From the NCBI GenBank assembly GCA_021018995.1, contig CM037590.1, forward strand, positions 83,608,097 to 83,672,096: DNA of 64,000 bases, given 5' to 3'. The notes below the pieces were generated by a model that saw nothing but the letters and a program-made list of their open reading frames with translations, ran no database searches and had not been told where the DNA came from. Source of the DNA: Chloranthus sessilifolius. Its lineage: Eukaryota; Streptophyta; Magnoliopsida; Chloranthales; Chloranthaceae. A program made the translations under genes and the position numbers. Shown here in pieces: positions 1-10,544 of this stretch (the stretch's first letter is position 1; each line of letters opens with the position of its first letter).

Positions 1-1347
1 AATTTTCCACACACAACTTGAGTCTCTGCCCATTTACTTTCATGATCTTCTCAGAAGTGGGGTCCATAATTTCCATAGCCCCAAATGGGAATGCATGAAG
101 CACAGTAAAAGGACCATCCCATCTGGTTCTCAGTTTTCTTGGAAAAAATTTCAGCTTGGAGTTGAACAACCATACCTTAGCACCATCCTCAAAGTCTTTT
201 CTCAAAAGGCTCTTGTCAAAGAAGGCCTTTTCTTTCTCCTTGTAGATCCTTGAGTTGGCATAAGCATCCAGCCTTAGCTCCTCTGATTCAAACAGCTGCA
301 GTTTCCTGTTATCACCAGTAGATGTTAGATCTATGTTTAATATTTTAATGGCCCAAAAGTCCTTGTGTTCCAACTCTACTGGCAGATGACAAGCTTTGCC
401 ATAGACTAATCTGAAAGGGGGCATTCCAACTGGGGTCTTATAGGCATTCCTATAGACCCATAATGCCTCAGTTAGCTTCACAGCCCAATCCTTCCTATCA
501 GTCCTAACTGTCTTCTCTAGGATATGCTTAATTTTCCTGTTAGAAATCTCCACTTTCCCATTGGTTCGTGGGAGATATGGGGTTGCAATCCTATGAGTAA
601 TAGCATACTTCTTGAGCAAGCTCTCGAAGTGTCTGTTACATAAGTGGTTGCCCTCTCACTGAAGATGGCTCTAAGGGTGCCAAATTTGGAGAAGATATTT
701 TCTTTGATAAATTATAGGATAACCTTGTGGTCATTGGTCCTTATGGCAGCTGCTTCCACCCATTTGGAAACATAATCCACAACCACAAGGATGAAGTTAT
801 AACTATCTGAAGGAGGAAAGGGGCCCATAAAATTAATTCTTCAGATGTCAAACAGCTCTACAACATGGATGGGTTGTAATGGCATTTAATTTCACTTTAA
901 AATGCCACCCATCCTTTGACATCTGAAATAGGCCTGGCAGTGTGCATGGGCATCCTTGAACAAGGAAGGCCAATAAAACCAACATTGCAGCACCTTTGCT
1001 GCTGTCTTTTTCCGACTAAAGTGGCCTCCACAGGCATTTTCATGGCACATGCTAAGAATACTGTGGAAGTCATAATCAGGGACACATTTCCTAATAATTT
1101 GGTCTGCACAATACTTGTATAGGCATAGATCCTCCCAGAAAAAATATTTGACTTGTGAGAAGAACTAGTCTTTGTCCATCTTGAACCAATGGGAAGGAAT
1201 CCTACCTACAGCCAAGTAATTCATAATGTTGGCAAACCATGGCACAACAAATTGGATGGTAAAAAGTTGCTCATCAGAGAAACAATCTCTCACAAGTGTA
1301 GCAGCACATTCTTTCATTAAAATCCTAGATAGGTGATCAGCCACCAC
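1..1347 (-). pseudogene. Integrase of element A
   Basis: Integrase region, read right to left. It holds an HHCC-type zinc-binding part (about 1347-880), a DDE core (about 880-400, with [12 protein letters not shown]-like sequence near 750-790 and [14 protein letters not shown] near 380-410) and the C-terminal domain at 1-180 ([26 protein letters not shown]). It would insert cDNA into the genome. The same three parts in the same order are found in C and D. Broken fossil, cut by the window edge. Confidence 0.83.
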
Positions 1348-1352
1348 ATTTT

Positions 1353-1904
1353 CTACTCCCTTCTTGTCTTTGATTTCAAGATTAAACTCCTATAGTAGGA
1401 GGATCCATCTGAAAACCTAGGCTTAGCATCTTTCTTAACTAGTAGGTACTTGAGGGCAGAGTGATCAGTAAATACAACAATTTTAGACCCAAGTAGGTAA
1501 GGTCTAAATTTTTCCATAGTAAAAACAATTGCCGAAAGCTCTTTCTCAGTTGTGGTATAATTGAACTGAGCTTCTGCCAGTGATTTGCTGGCATAATATA
1601 CCACACAGGGCAGTTTATCCTTCCTCTGTCCTAGAATAGCACCTATAGCCAGGTTTGATGTATCACACATCAGTTCAAATGAGAGAGAATAGTCACGGGC
1701 CTGGATCACAGGGACAGAGGTTAAGCCTTTTTTCAAGACCTCAAATGCTTCAAGGCACTCAGCATTAAAATCAAACGGCACATCTTGGCATGGCAAGTGG
1801 CTCAAGGGTTTAAAAATTTTGCTGAAGTCCTTGATGAACCTCCTATAGAATCCTACATGCCCCAAGAAAGACTTGATCTGTTTAACAATTTTTGGTGGGG
1901 GCAA
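1353..1904 (-). pseudogene. RNase H and connection domain of element A
   Basis: It begins in the RT connection (KQIKSFLGHVGFYRRFIKD) and continues into RNase H with FELMCDTSNLAIGAILGQR, YYASKSLAEAQ and the acidic TEKEL block, then VFTDHSALKYL. RNase H removes the RNA strand during cDNA synthesis. It is one of the longer open stretches of the element. Broken overall. Confidence 0.87.
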
Positions 1905-1959
1905 GTGTGAGATGAAGTCAACTTTGGCTCTACAACCTCAATGCCTCTATGAGAAATCA

Positions 1960-2662
1960 CATGGCCCAACACAATGTCTTGTGTTATTATGAAATGGCTC
2001 TTTTCCCAGCTCAAGACCAGGTTGGTCTCAGCACATCTTTATAGAACCAGGTTGAGGTGATTTAAGCACTGACCAAAACTATCCCCAAACACTAAGAAAT
2101 TATCCATAAATATTTCTAAAAACTTATCAATCATGTTCGAGAAAATTGTATATATGCATCTCTGAAAGGTGGCAGGAGCATTGCACAGTCCAAAGGCCAT
2201 TCTTTTATAAGCAAAAGTGCTAAATGGACATGTGAATGTGGTCTTCTCCTAGTCTTGATGGTACACAGGTATTTGGTTATAACCTGAGTATCCATCAAGA
2301 AAACACTATTATGCTTTTCCAGCCAATTTATCAAAAATTTGGTTAATGAAGGGCAATGGGAAATGTTCATTTCTGGTTTTGGATTTGAGTTTTCTATAAT
2401 CAATGCAAACTCTCCAACCAATGGTCTCCCTGGTTGGCATCAACTCCCCAAAATCAGATGTGACAACTGTTATATCAAACTTTTTGGGGACCTCTTGGAT
2501 AGGTGATACCCACTCTAAATCTGAAATGGGGTATTTGACCCCAGAATCTAACAGTTTCACTACTTCTTTAAGGACCACTTCTTGCATGTGAGGATTTAAT
2601 TTTCTCTGCATTTCCCTTGAGGGTTTGGAACCCTCTTCCAGATATATCTTGTGCATGCACAC
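1960..2662 (-). pseudogene. Reverse transcriptase of element A
   Basis: RT region with typical gypsy blocks: CMHKIYLEEG ahead of the fingers, GWRVCIDYRKL, then FPLPFINQIFDKLAGK. RT copies element RNA into DNA inside the particle. The polypeptide is closest to the RTs of C and D in this window, which places it in Athila. Broken fossil. Confidence 0.87.
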
Positions 2663-3112
2663 TGATGGATCAATCCCTCCTAAATCAGCTATGGTTCAAC
2701 CTATGGCTCTCTTGTGCTTCCTAAGGACACATAGTAATTCCCCTTCCTATTCAATAGTAAGAGATAAAGGGATAATTATAAGAAGCTTTTTATCCTCCCC
2801 TAGGAAAGAATATTTCAATGTGTCTGGCAGCTGTCTAAGCTCCAGATCAGGTGGACTCTCCATGGAGGGCAACAAAGGTGCCTTGGAGGTTTGAGGCAGG
2901 GGCAGCAATTTGGGTTTCCACATGGAGTGCTGCACTAGGCCCACTGAAGACTATGATTTGCTACTGTCTTCAGCCATAAGAACTTGGGCCTCCTCCTCTT
3001 TAACCTCACTCCATACATGTTCAAACTCCTCACATACTTTATCCCATAAATTTTCTTCAATTAGGTCCTCTAGTACATCCACTACAAAGCAGTCCTCATT
3101 GTCCAGCTGAGG

Positions 3113-3820
3113 TTACTTAGCAGCATTATACACATTTAACTTGACCTTCATGTTTCCAAAGATAACCTCCATCACCCCAGACCTGCATTGAATGCAGGCA
3201 TTGGTAGTGGCCAAAAAGGGCGTGCCCAAGATAATAGGGATAGAGGTGCTACTTTTTGAAGGCTTCATATCCAAGACCAAAAAATTAGTTGGGTAAAAGA
3301 ACTTGTCCACCCTCACCAGCACATCCTCAACCACACCCATAGGCCTCCTTTCAGACCTATCAGCCAGCTGGAGCACAATAGGAGTTGGCTTCAGCTCCCC
3401 CAAACCTAGCTGCTCATATACTTAATATGACAGTAGGTTTATACTGGCCCCCAAGTCTAAGAGTGCCCTGCCTATGGTATGGTCTCCAATAATAAAGGGG
3501 ATTGTAGGTACCCCTGGGTCTTGCAATTTTAGTAGTGTGGCAATAGACAACACAAATTTCACCTTTTCTGCTGTAAAGACCTTTTTGGATAGATGGACCC
3601 GTGCCTTTCGCTTTTGTGTACAGAGGTCTTTTAAAAACTTGGCATTGGCAGGGACCTGTTTTATAGCATCAAGCAGAGATAAATTAATCTTAACTTGCTT
3701 GAAGGTCTCCATCATTTCCTCCATTCTAGCATTCCCCTTGTCAAAAGGGGAAGGCCCATTTATAGCATGAGAAAATGGCAGTTGTGGTACTGCTGGTACC
3801 TTAGCTGCATGCCTATCCAC
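3113..3820 (-). pseudogene. Protease region of element A
   Basis: A retropepsin-like aspartic protease region that would cut the Gag-Pol polyprotein. The active-site motif LLDLGAS (the plant gypsy form of DTG/DSG) lies near 3447, followed by the family block VLQLADRSERRP and the flap and C-terminal region with ILGTPFLAT. It lies between gag and RT as in all Ty3/gypsy elements, and the same region appears in C, D and E. The part before the active site (about 3820-3560) is the gag-protease linker with the conserved FKQVKINLSLLDAIKQVP block. Broken fossil. Confidence 0.85.
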
Positions 3821-4449
3821 ATCAGAAATTTTTTTCCTTTCATTTTTCTTATATTTTTGGTTATGTTGGGGCTCAACTACTGCCCCTTTATTTTGTTCCT
3901 GCTACCCCTCAGTGGGAGATGAGTTCATATCCTCCTCTACACTCTCATTTTTCTCTATTTCTTCTTTCCTTTTCACACTCACCTGATTATCAACCAACCT
4001 ACCACTCCTAAGGGTAGTGATTGTCTTAGCCTCCTCATGAGTTGAGGAGCCCTCACCAATCATGTATTGACCCTTTGGGTTGGTCAAGGGTTGGCTTAGC
4101 AACCTGCCTTCCTCTCTTTTGGCCAAAGCATTAGAAATTTGGCCAAGCTGGTCCTTTATTTTCTTTATGCTTTAACTATGAGAGTTCACAGTCTAAGATA
4201 AGGACCTCAGGTTTTGTAGTGATGATAAAACTTGTTCTTCAAAAGAGGTAGTTCTAAGGTGGGTGGGGGCAAAGCCAATTGTTATGGATATGGGGCAGAC
4301 TGCTGAAAGGGTTGTCTAGGTACAAAACCCTTGTTATATTATTGTTGTTGTTGTGATCTATAAGGTAATGCATGTTGCTGCTGCTGGGGTTGCTAAAAGT
4401 CGTCTTGCCTCCACCTCAATTTGGGTGGTTTCTCCATTAATACTCAGTA

Positions 4450-5537
4450 GGCTGCTGCTCATAGGACTGAGCAGCATTGGCATGTTCCATGACCAATTCA
4501 AGGTACTGGCTGGCTGATAGACAGTCCACAAGGGAGTGTGTTGGTGACTGGCATATCAGACATGCCTCTCCCACTTGAGCAACCATTTTAGGTTGCATCA
4601 CCCCCATTAATTTGTCAAATTTTTAAGCCAGACTATCTACCTTTCTCTCCAAGTAATTGTACACATTAACTTCATGCATTCTCCCTTTAGCATTAGGGTC
4701 TATTGTCATTCTTGCAGGAGTCTCAATGTCACTTCTGGACAGAGACTCTTGCTGTAGTGAATTTTCACCAATAACATCAAACAATTTCCATGCCTCTTCA
4801 GCTGTCATGCTAAGGTATGATCTCCACAGGATGCGTCCATCATGTCCCTACTCTTAGGTCAATCCCTTGGTAGAGGCTCTGGATAAGCTGCCACTTTGGG
4901 ATTTGATGGTAGGGGCATTGTCTTAATAGCTCTTTAAACCTTTCCCATGCTTTATAAAAATCTTCAGTTGAGAATTGAGTAAAGAAAATTATGCTCTTCC
5001 TCAACTGACTAGGTTTTTGGTCATGGAAAAAAATTTAGGCAAAAATTAGCATTGGAGATCATTCCAAGATTGTATGTTGTTGGCTGGGAGCATGGAGACC
5101 CAAGCTTGAGCCTTATCCTTTAGGGAAAAAGGAAAGAGCCTCATTTTAGTTACTTCCTCTCCCATATCAGTAATATTAAAGGTTGTGCAAAGGGCCAGGA
5201 ACTCATCAACATGCTTGTAGGGGTCCTCCTTGCTTAGCCCATGAAATGAAGGCAACATTTGGATGGTTGAGGATTTAATCTCATAGTTTCCCTCAGCTGC
5301 AGGGAATTGAATGCAAAAGGGGGATGTGTATACCCCTGGTGCATAATATTCCCTGAGTGGCCTTAGTTGCTCACCCATCACTGCTGGCTCAGTATTAATT
5401 GCAGGGGTTTGTGTGGTGTTTTTAAGTCTAAGGGTACTCTCGACCTCAGGATTTAGAGGTTCTAAAACGGGTCTAAGGGACCTCTTACCTAGCATGCACA
5501 CACACAAATAGCAAGGAAACAGACCCTTACAACACAA
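4450..5537 (-). pseudogene. gag of element A
   Basis: This segment encodes Athila-type Gag, the capsid/nucleocapsid precursor that packages element RNA in cytoplasmic virus-like particles. The first part (5537-5046) carries the family signature around FHGLSKEDPYKHVDEFL and the block LRLFPFSLKDKA-like followed by W. A CCHC zinc knuckle, Cx2Cx4Hx4C (CLICQSPTHSLVDC), lies at 4521-4562. The same blocks recur in C, D and E. It is a broken fossil. The assignment rests on similarity between the copies in this window and on known Athila gag. Confidence 0.85.
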
Positions 5538-5804
5538 TTAAAGAATAACAAATAAAAATTACTGCTAACTACAACTTCTTAAAATAAGATTCAACAGAAA
5601 TAAAACTAAAGAGAAGGGAGAAAGAAATGAAAACTAAGGCCAGCAAAGCTCCAGCTGCAGCTCTAGCTTCTCCCTTTTGTTTTGGTCCCAGATCTGAAAA
5701 AACCAAAATACATTCAGTAGTACTTTTATTCAAACACAAGCACTGCTACAAAGAATTTGTAAACACAAGATTAAAAACTCAGGTCTACTAAATAGATCAA
5801 ACAT
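5538..5804 (-). other. Leader of element A (PBS to gag)
   Basis: About 270 bp of A-rich noncoding sequence between primer site and gag. The block ACTCAGGTCTACTAA also occurs in element C, where the solo LTR inserted. No further signal was seen. Confidence 0.6.
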
Positions 5805-5820
5805 CCCCGGCAACGGCGCT
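5805..5820 (-). promoter_or_regulatory. Primer binding site of element A (tRNA-Asp type)
   Basis: On the minus strand the sequence reads AGCGCCGTTGCCGGGG, which matches the 3' end of plant tRNA-Asp except at its first bases. It lies directly inside the LTR and would prime minus-strand DNA synthesis. This site is typical of Athila. Confidence 0.85.
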
Positions 5821-6833
5821 AAAAACATGTTAGGGTGTATTTATGATTGATTGTTATTTTTATTTAAAAAGATGTGTGAAAATTTTAATCAAACTAAAAT
5901 AAAAGATGAAAGAGATGAAAACTGCAAATCTAAAATACACACACAGTCCTGCAAGATCAAGGCCCTGTTGTTGCAAGTTTTGATAGGAAAGGGTTTGTCC
6001 CACAGGGAAGATTGATCTAGAACCACAAGGGTTATTTTAGTAGATCTCTATATCTGAGTACATATCTAGCAATCCTAAAGAAAGGGAGTTTTGGGTTGTC
6101 ACTAAACTAAAAAATAAATCTAAAAGAAAATTACAGTCCTATGCTATGAGAAAGGGTTTTGGAGAAGGATAAAATGGAGTTAGAAAATAAAAAGAAAATG
6201 GTGAGAAGTAATAAACTAGGAGCTACTATTTTTGGGCTGAAATAGGGGTTGGTTAAGCTGAGAAAAGCTAAATCCACATCAATCCCTCATTTGGCTACAA
6301 GCTCAAATGCAAGGAAGAAGAATCCAATCCAATCCAAGGATATGGACTAGTCTTAAGGTTATGATCTGTCCACTGAATGGTCACAGATCATCCCCAAAAG
6401 ATATACTCCAATCTAGGGATTGAAATCAGAATATTGAAAATTACTGCAGTTGCTATGGTTGCCTGGCTATAAGCTCATGCAACCATAGGAGTATGCAATC
6501 TATAGAGATCTAAATAAAATATAAAAGATCCTTACAGGTTGAATGATTGAAATAAAAATATCTTTACATTGCATAAAAAATACTTACAATGAAGCCCTCT
6601 TCACTGCAGCCAATGCAGAATCTATACCCTTCCACACTTTCACAGTCTTTTTACAGCCGAAAAACAATAATGCTAGCTATTACAAAGATCTTAGTCAGCA
6701 AGTGCTGAGCTAAGGAGATAAGAAAAAGGAAGAAGATGACCTAACCCTAACCCTCAATGACCCAAGCACGGAGAACTCTTTGCTCATAGCCAAATTAGGT
6801 TAAGGATCATATGATTATTTATGCTAAACATAG

Positions 6834-6842
6834 CTTATATAC
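6834..6842 (-). promoter_or_regulatory. TATA box of LTR A
   Basis: The minus strand reads GTATATAAG. The same box and its surroundings (AGCTTATATAC on the + strand) recur in LTR C, which supports it as the pol II promoter. The word island lies about 200 to 700 bp upstream and the stem-loops downstream, so the latter are transcribed. Confidence 0.7.
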
Positions 6843-7039
6843 AACCCATGCCAAAATATCTTACTCTGGCCAATAGGAATGTAGAAGAGAGAATGCCCGA
6901 TTTACCCCTGCTATCGTGGCCCATTGATAGCCAAGTGTTGCCTCGGGAGTGTGTAATAGCTCAGCACCTTAGGGAGTGTGCCCTAGCTACTATGAAATCT
7001 CAGAAAAGTCCCTTTGTATGGACTGAGAAGTTGGGAGCC

Positions 7040-7530
7040 CACAGCTCGCGAGGATGGATTTGCCAGATTTGCTTTTCGCGTGGCTCTTCGCATGGTTGGG
7101 TGGACTGTTGAAGAAGAGCTCATGAGGTTGGATTTACTGTGAACAACATAGCTCACGAGGATGGGCTCCAGGTGATTCAGGTCACTAGGATGTCTCCAAG
7201 ATGGAATTCAATGACTGTTACAGCTCACGAGGATGATTCTGTAGCTTGTGTGGATTCTTGCCAAGATAGTCTTAACTTCTCACGGGGCTGGCTTCAACTT
7301 TGAAGTGCACGAGATCTATGAGAGAACTTTGTGAGGAGATTTAATGAAGCTCCAATCCTCGCGGGAGCTTCGCGAGAGAGTTTTTTTGAAGCTGTTCTTT
7401 CATGGACTGCATGAGAACTATGCAAACACTTTATCTGCTGTGTGTCTAAACCACTAGAGATCCTCGTGAGGTAGCTTTAATAGGTATTCTAACTGTGTGA
7501 GAACCACTCAAGAGTTGTGCGAGGCCTGAT
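7040..7530. repeat. CTCGCGAG word island in U3 of LTR A
   Basis: This stretch is densely and irregularly strewn with CTCGCGAGG, TTCGCGAGAG, CTCACGAGG, CTCGTGAGG, GTGCACGAG and GTGTGAGAAC. These are one self-complementary word and its CpG-to-TpG/CpA variants. The spacing is irregular (about 20 to 60 bp), so it is not a tandem repeat. The same word fills the equivalent place in both LTRs of element C and a second, internal island in C. Confidence 0.85.
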
Positions 7531-7919
7531 ATCTGCTCCTCTACTGCAGTGCACATGTTACTGCAGTAGTCTTCTCTGCTTGGCCCATCTTCCATTCATT
7601 TGGTGGATTTCTAGAGCCCATGTAAGCAACCAAAATGGTCACCATGGTGTGTACCACCATGGTGTATCCTCGGTTCTTCCATCAACTGCAACCCTTGGCT
7701 TTACATCACTCTCTCTTCTTGGCCTCAAAATGGGTAAACTGTGACACTAGCTGCATTTATTTTCTTACTATAAAAACATGCTCCAAAAGGTCATTATTAG
7801 ATGGCTCCAACGTGTAGTAAAGGCAAGGTTAAGAGGCTAAAGATGATATTTTTCGGTGCTTAACAGGTATGCATCAATTTTTGAAATCTCAATAAGGCAT
7901 GCCCAAAAGATGACTTCTC

Positions 7920-8570
7920 CCTACCACACATTGACACTCTGGTCGATAACACTAACGGACACGAGATGTTATCCTTTATCGATGGTTTCTCCGGATATAA
8001 TCAGATTAAATTAGTAGAATCAAATCAAGAGAAGACTTCGTTCACTACGCCATGGGGAACCTATTGTTGCGTCGTCATGCCTTTCGGGCTGAAGAACGTA
8101 GGAGCCACGAATCAATGCGCCATGATGGCTATCCTTCATGACAAGATGCATAAATGTGTCAAAGTCTACGTCGATGACATAATAGTAAAGTCTCAGACAT
8201 GAGCAGGACATGCAAAAGCACTATGCCTAGTGATGCAAAAGTTCGAGGAGTATCAATTGAAGATGAATCCAAAGAAGTGCATATTCAAAGTAACCTCCAA
8301 AAAACTACTAGGATTCATAGTCAGCAAGAGAGGAACCGAGGTTGACTCGGTAAAGGTCAGAGTCATTTTCAAGATGCCGCCTCTCAACAACATCAAAGAA
8401 CTATGAGGTTTGATAGGAAGATTGTAGTTTATCAGGAGATTCATCTCTCAGCACTCTGATTGATGTCATCCTTTCTATAAGTTACTTAAAGGAGGAGTCG
8501 AGTATAATGGGATGACTAGTGTCAGCAGGCCTTTGACAATATTAAGAAGTACCTCCTCAACCAGCAGATA
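7920..8570 (+). pseudogene. Reverse transcriptase of element B
   Basis: RT palm region with FIDGFSGYNQIKL, TPWGTYCCVVMPFGLKN and the catalytic YVDD box (VYVDDIIVKS, about 8165-8200). The wording MPFGLKNVGAT and DDIIVKS is typical of the Tat/Ogre lineage rather than of Athila (FMDDF). The thumb and connection follow to about 8570. The 5' part of this element lies beyond element A and outside the window. Broken fossil. Confidence 0.88.
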
Positions 8571-8573
8571 ATA

Positions 8574-8829
8574 TTGCCACCAGTTTCTGAAAATTCCCTA
8601 ATTCTCTATGTATCCGCAAAGGACAAGGCGATGGGGGTAATTCTCGAACAATATGAAGAAGACAGTAAGAGAGAAAAGGTTATCTACTACCTCAGTAGGA
8701 CGATGGTCGAGTATGAACAAAAATACACGCATATGGAGAAGACTTGCCTCACACTAACGTGGGCTTCAACAAAATTACGGCACCACTTCAGAGCACACAA
8801 AATACTTGTATTAGCACGCATGGACCCTC
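8574..8829 (+). pseudogene. RNase H (first) of element B, left part
   Basis: RNase H region with LILYVSAKDKAMGVILEQ, IYYLSRTMVEYEQKYTHMEK and LTWASTKLRHHFRAHK. It stops where the LTR of C begins at 8830, and the rest of the domain lies from 28944 on. The element is split by a nested insertion, which is described and not undone here. Confidence 0.83.
8825..8829. other. Target-site duplication CCCTC (left copy, element C)
   Basis: CCCTC directly before the left LTR of C. An identical CCCTC lies directly after its right LTR at 28939-28943. Five base pairs is the usual duplication size for gypsy elements. Confidence 0.9.
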
Positions 8830-9281
8830 TATTGGTTATCTTAGGGTGCTGTCTTATTATTGGTGAGAAAATAGTGGTGAAGAAAAATAAATCAAAAAGT
8901 GAAGAGATGAAATTTGGTGAAAACAATAAGTCTGAAATACACAGCCTACAAGACACACGATTGTTGTAACAAGTTTTGAGTAAGTAAGAGTTTGTCCCAC
9001 AAAGAAATTGATCTAGAACCCAAAATAGGTTATATTAGTAGGCCTCCAGATCTGGCTACAAATCTGATAATCCTAGAAAAAGGGAGTTGGATGTCACAAC
9101 TACACTAACTAACACTAAAAGAATAGAAGGAAAGTGCAGTCCTATCCTAAAGAAAGGGTTAAAAACAAGGTGGTGAATGTGTGTGTTAAAATAAAGATAA
9201 AAATGGTGGGAAGTAAACAATTAAGCTAAGGTTAATACAATTATGTAACTCAGATTTAGGGTTGTCTCTGCAGCAGTCCTT

Positions 9282-9990
9282 CAGATGGCTACAAGCACAT
9301 CTGCCAGGAAGATGTTTCTAACTCAACTCTTATGGTTTGACCTGATCTCTTAAGGCTATAACCTGTCCACTTCAATGGTCACAGGCTATCCAATAGAGAG
9401 GATCAAACCACATGAATTAAGTCAAAAAACCAATCTGATTTAATGGAATAAATTGATCTTAAGGCTATAACCTGTCCACTTAAATGGTCACAGATTATTC
9501 AATAGACGTCCTCCACCCAATGGATCAAATTAGAACATTAAAATCATTGTAGACACCGTGTTTGCCAGGCTACAAGCTCAGGCACCCATGGGAACAAATA
9601 GCTCTTGAAAAACCAGTGGAAACCACAGTTGTTCAAGGGCTATTTGGGAACTAAAATGCAGCTGGTCATTGCTACAAAAGGTTTATAATGAGTCAGCTCA
9701 CAAGTCTACAATCTCTATAAGGAAATCAGATCTAACATCTGATGTTGGTCAAGTACAACAGAGGGGAGCTTGTTCTTGCAATAACCTCTCACAAGGCTAC
9801 AGGCTCAAGTGCAGAGGGGAAAAAACCCTCTCAGATCTATGGCTTGGAATCACCCTAGAGCTATAGTCTGTCCACTTAAATGGTCGCAGGCTATCCACAG
9901 AGGTTATCCACACCATAGAGGACAGAGATGGAACATGAAAATTACTACTACCACCATGGTCCCAGGGCTACAAGCTCAAGCTTCCATGGT
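9282..9990 (-). other. Stem-loop series in R/U5 of 3' LTR C
   Basis: Two kinds of hairpin alternate. Kind II has the loop GGCTACAAGC(TC) between complementary arms, for example CAGATG/CATCTG at 9282-9303 and ACCATGG/CCATGGT at 9953-9990. Kind I has CCA-CTTaAA-TGG inside a longer stem, near 9361, 9472 and 9865. They lie downstream of the TATA box and so are in the transcript. Arms differ between hairpins and between elements, with both sides changed together. Confidence 0.7.
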
Positions 9991-10360
9991 TATTTCAAAT
10001 CAGCTCAAGCCCTAAATGTATGGCATAGATTGAACAAAACTATGGACATATAAGAAAATAATAGATTGAATAAACATTAAAATAGACATTCATTGATTAA
10101 ACCAATACTTACAATGAGATGTCCTCAAGGCAGCAGCCTTGTACATAACAGCTCATCAATAAATCCCAATGTTCACAAGACCCATTACAAAAACTAATAA
10201 AATTAAGCCTAATTGATTACAGAGAACATAGCCAATAAGTGCTTAGCTAAGGAAGAAGAAAAAAATATAAAAAGAAGTGATCAAACCCTAACCCTAATCT
10301 GCTGGATCTCACAGCTGACTGAAGTTGAAGGAGAGATATTTTTCTAAGTTAAATTTATAG

Positions 10361-10369
10361 CTTATATAC
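10361..10369 (-). promoter_or_regulatory. TATA box of the 3' LTR of C
   Basis: The minus strand reads GTATATAAG, identical to the boxes of LTR A and of the partner LTR. Confidence 0.65.
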
Positions 10370-10544
10370 TCAGTCACTAATGCCTTGGCCAAGAGAAGAT
10401 TAAACCCTAATTTTCTAATAGGCGTGGCTTGGTTACAACCCTTGGATACCTTGGGAGGTGTGCCTCAAGATCAGAGCCTCGGGACGTGTGCCCTGGACTT
10501 AGGAAAATACCCAAAAGGTCCCTGAGTAAAGACTGAGAAGTGGA

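Larger units (their letters stand above)
1..7865 (-). mobile_element. Element A: Athila-type Ty3/gypsy retrotransposon (5' part)
   Basis: A minus-strand LTR retrotransposon that runs off the left edge. In element order the window shows the 5' LTR (7865 down to 5828), a tRNA-Asp-like primer site, leader, gag, protease, RT, RNase H and integrase with its C-terminal domain at the edge. This order and the primer site are those of the Athila lineage. The env-like ORF and 3' LTR expected for the family would lie left of the window. The element is inserted in Tat/Ogre element B, whose RT region resumes at 7866. It is broken, with roughly ten or more breaks across the coding part, so it is a fossil. 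Without its second LTR it cannot be dated here. Confidence 0.9.
5828..7865 (-). repeat. 5' LTR of element A
   Basis: A 2,038-bp LTR that starts TGTTAGG and ends CTTAACA on the + strand, giving the TG...CA ends of the family. Its inner edge lies 7 bp from the primer site. Read on the minus strand it has a U3 with a CTCGCGAG-word island (7040-7530), a TATA box (6834-6842) and an R/U5 part carrying the stem-loops at 6288-6488. The U5 end, with the block GTTTGTCCCACAGGG near 5992, aligns with the LTRs of C, D and E, while the U3 part does not align well. The flanking GGTAT at 7866-7870 would be one half of the target duplication; the other half is outside the window. Confidence 0.88.
7866..8829 (+). 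mobile_element. Element B, left piece: Tat/Ogre-type Ty3/gypsy (RT and RNase H)
   Basis: A plus-strand gypsy pol segment between the LTR of A and the LTR of C. Its RT and RNase H sequence is of the Tat/Ogre type, different from the Athila copies around it. The same element resumes at 28944 on the far side of C, and the CCCTC at 8825-8829 is repeated at 28939-28943. B therefore existed before A and C inserted. It is the oldest layer seen and is broken, with several breaks. Confidence 0.85.
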
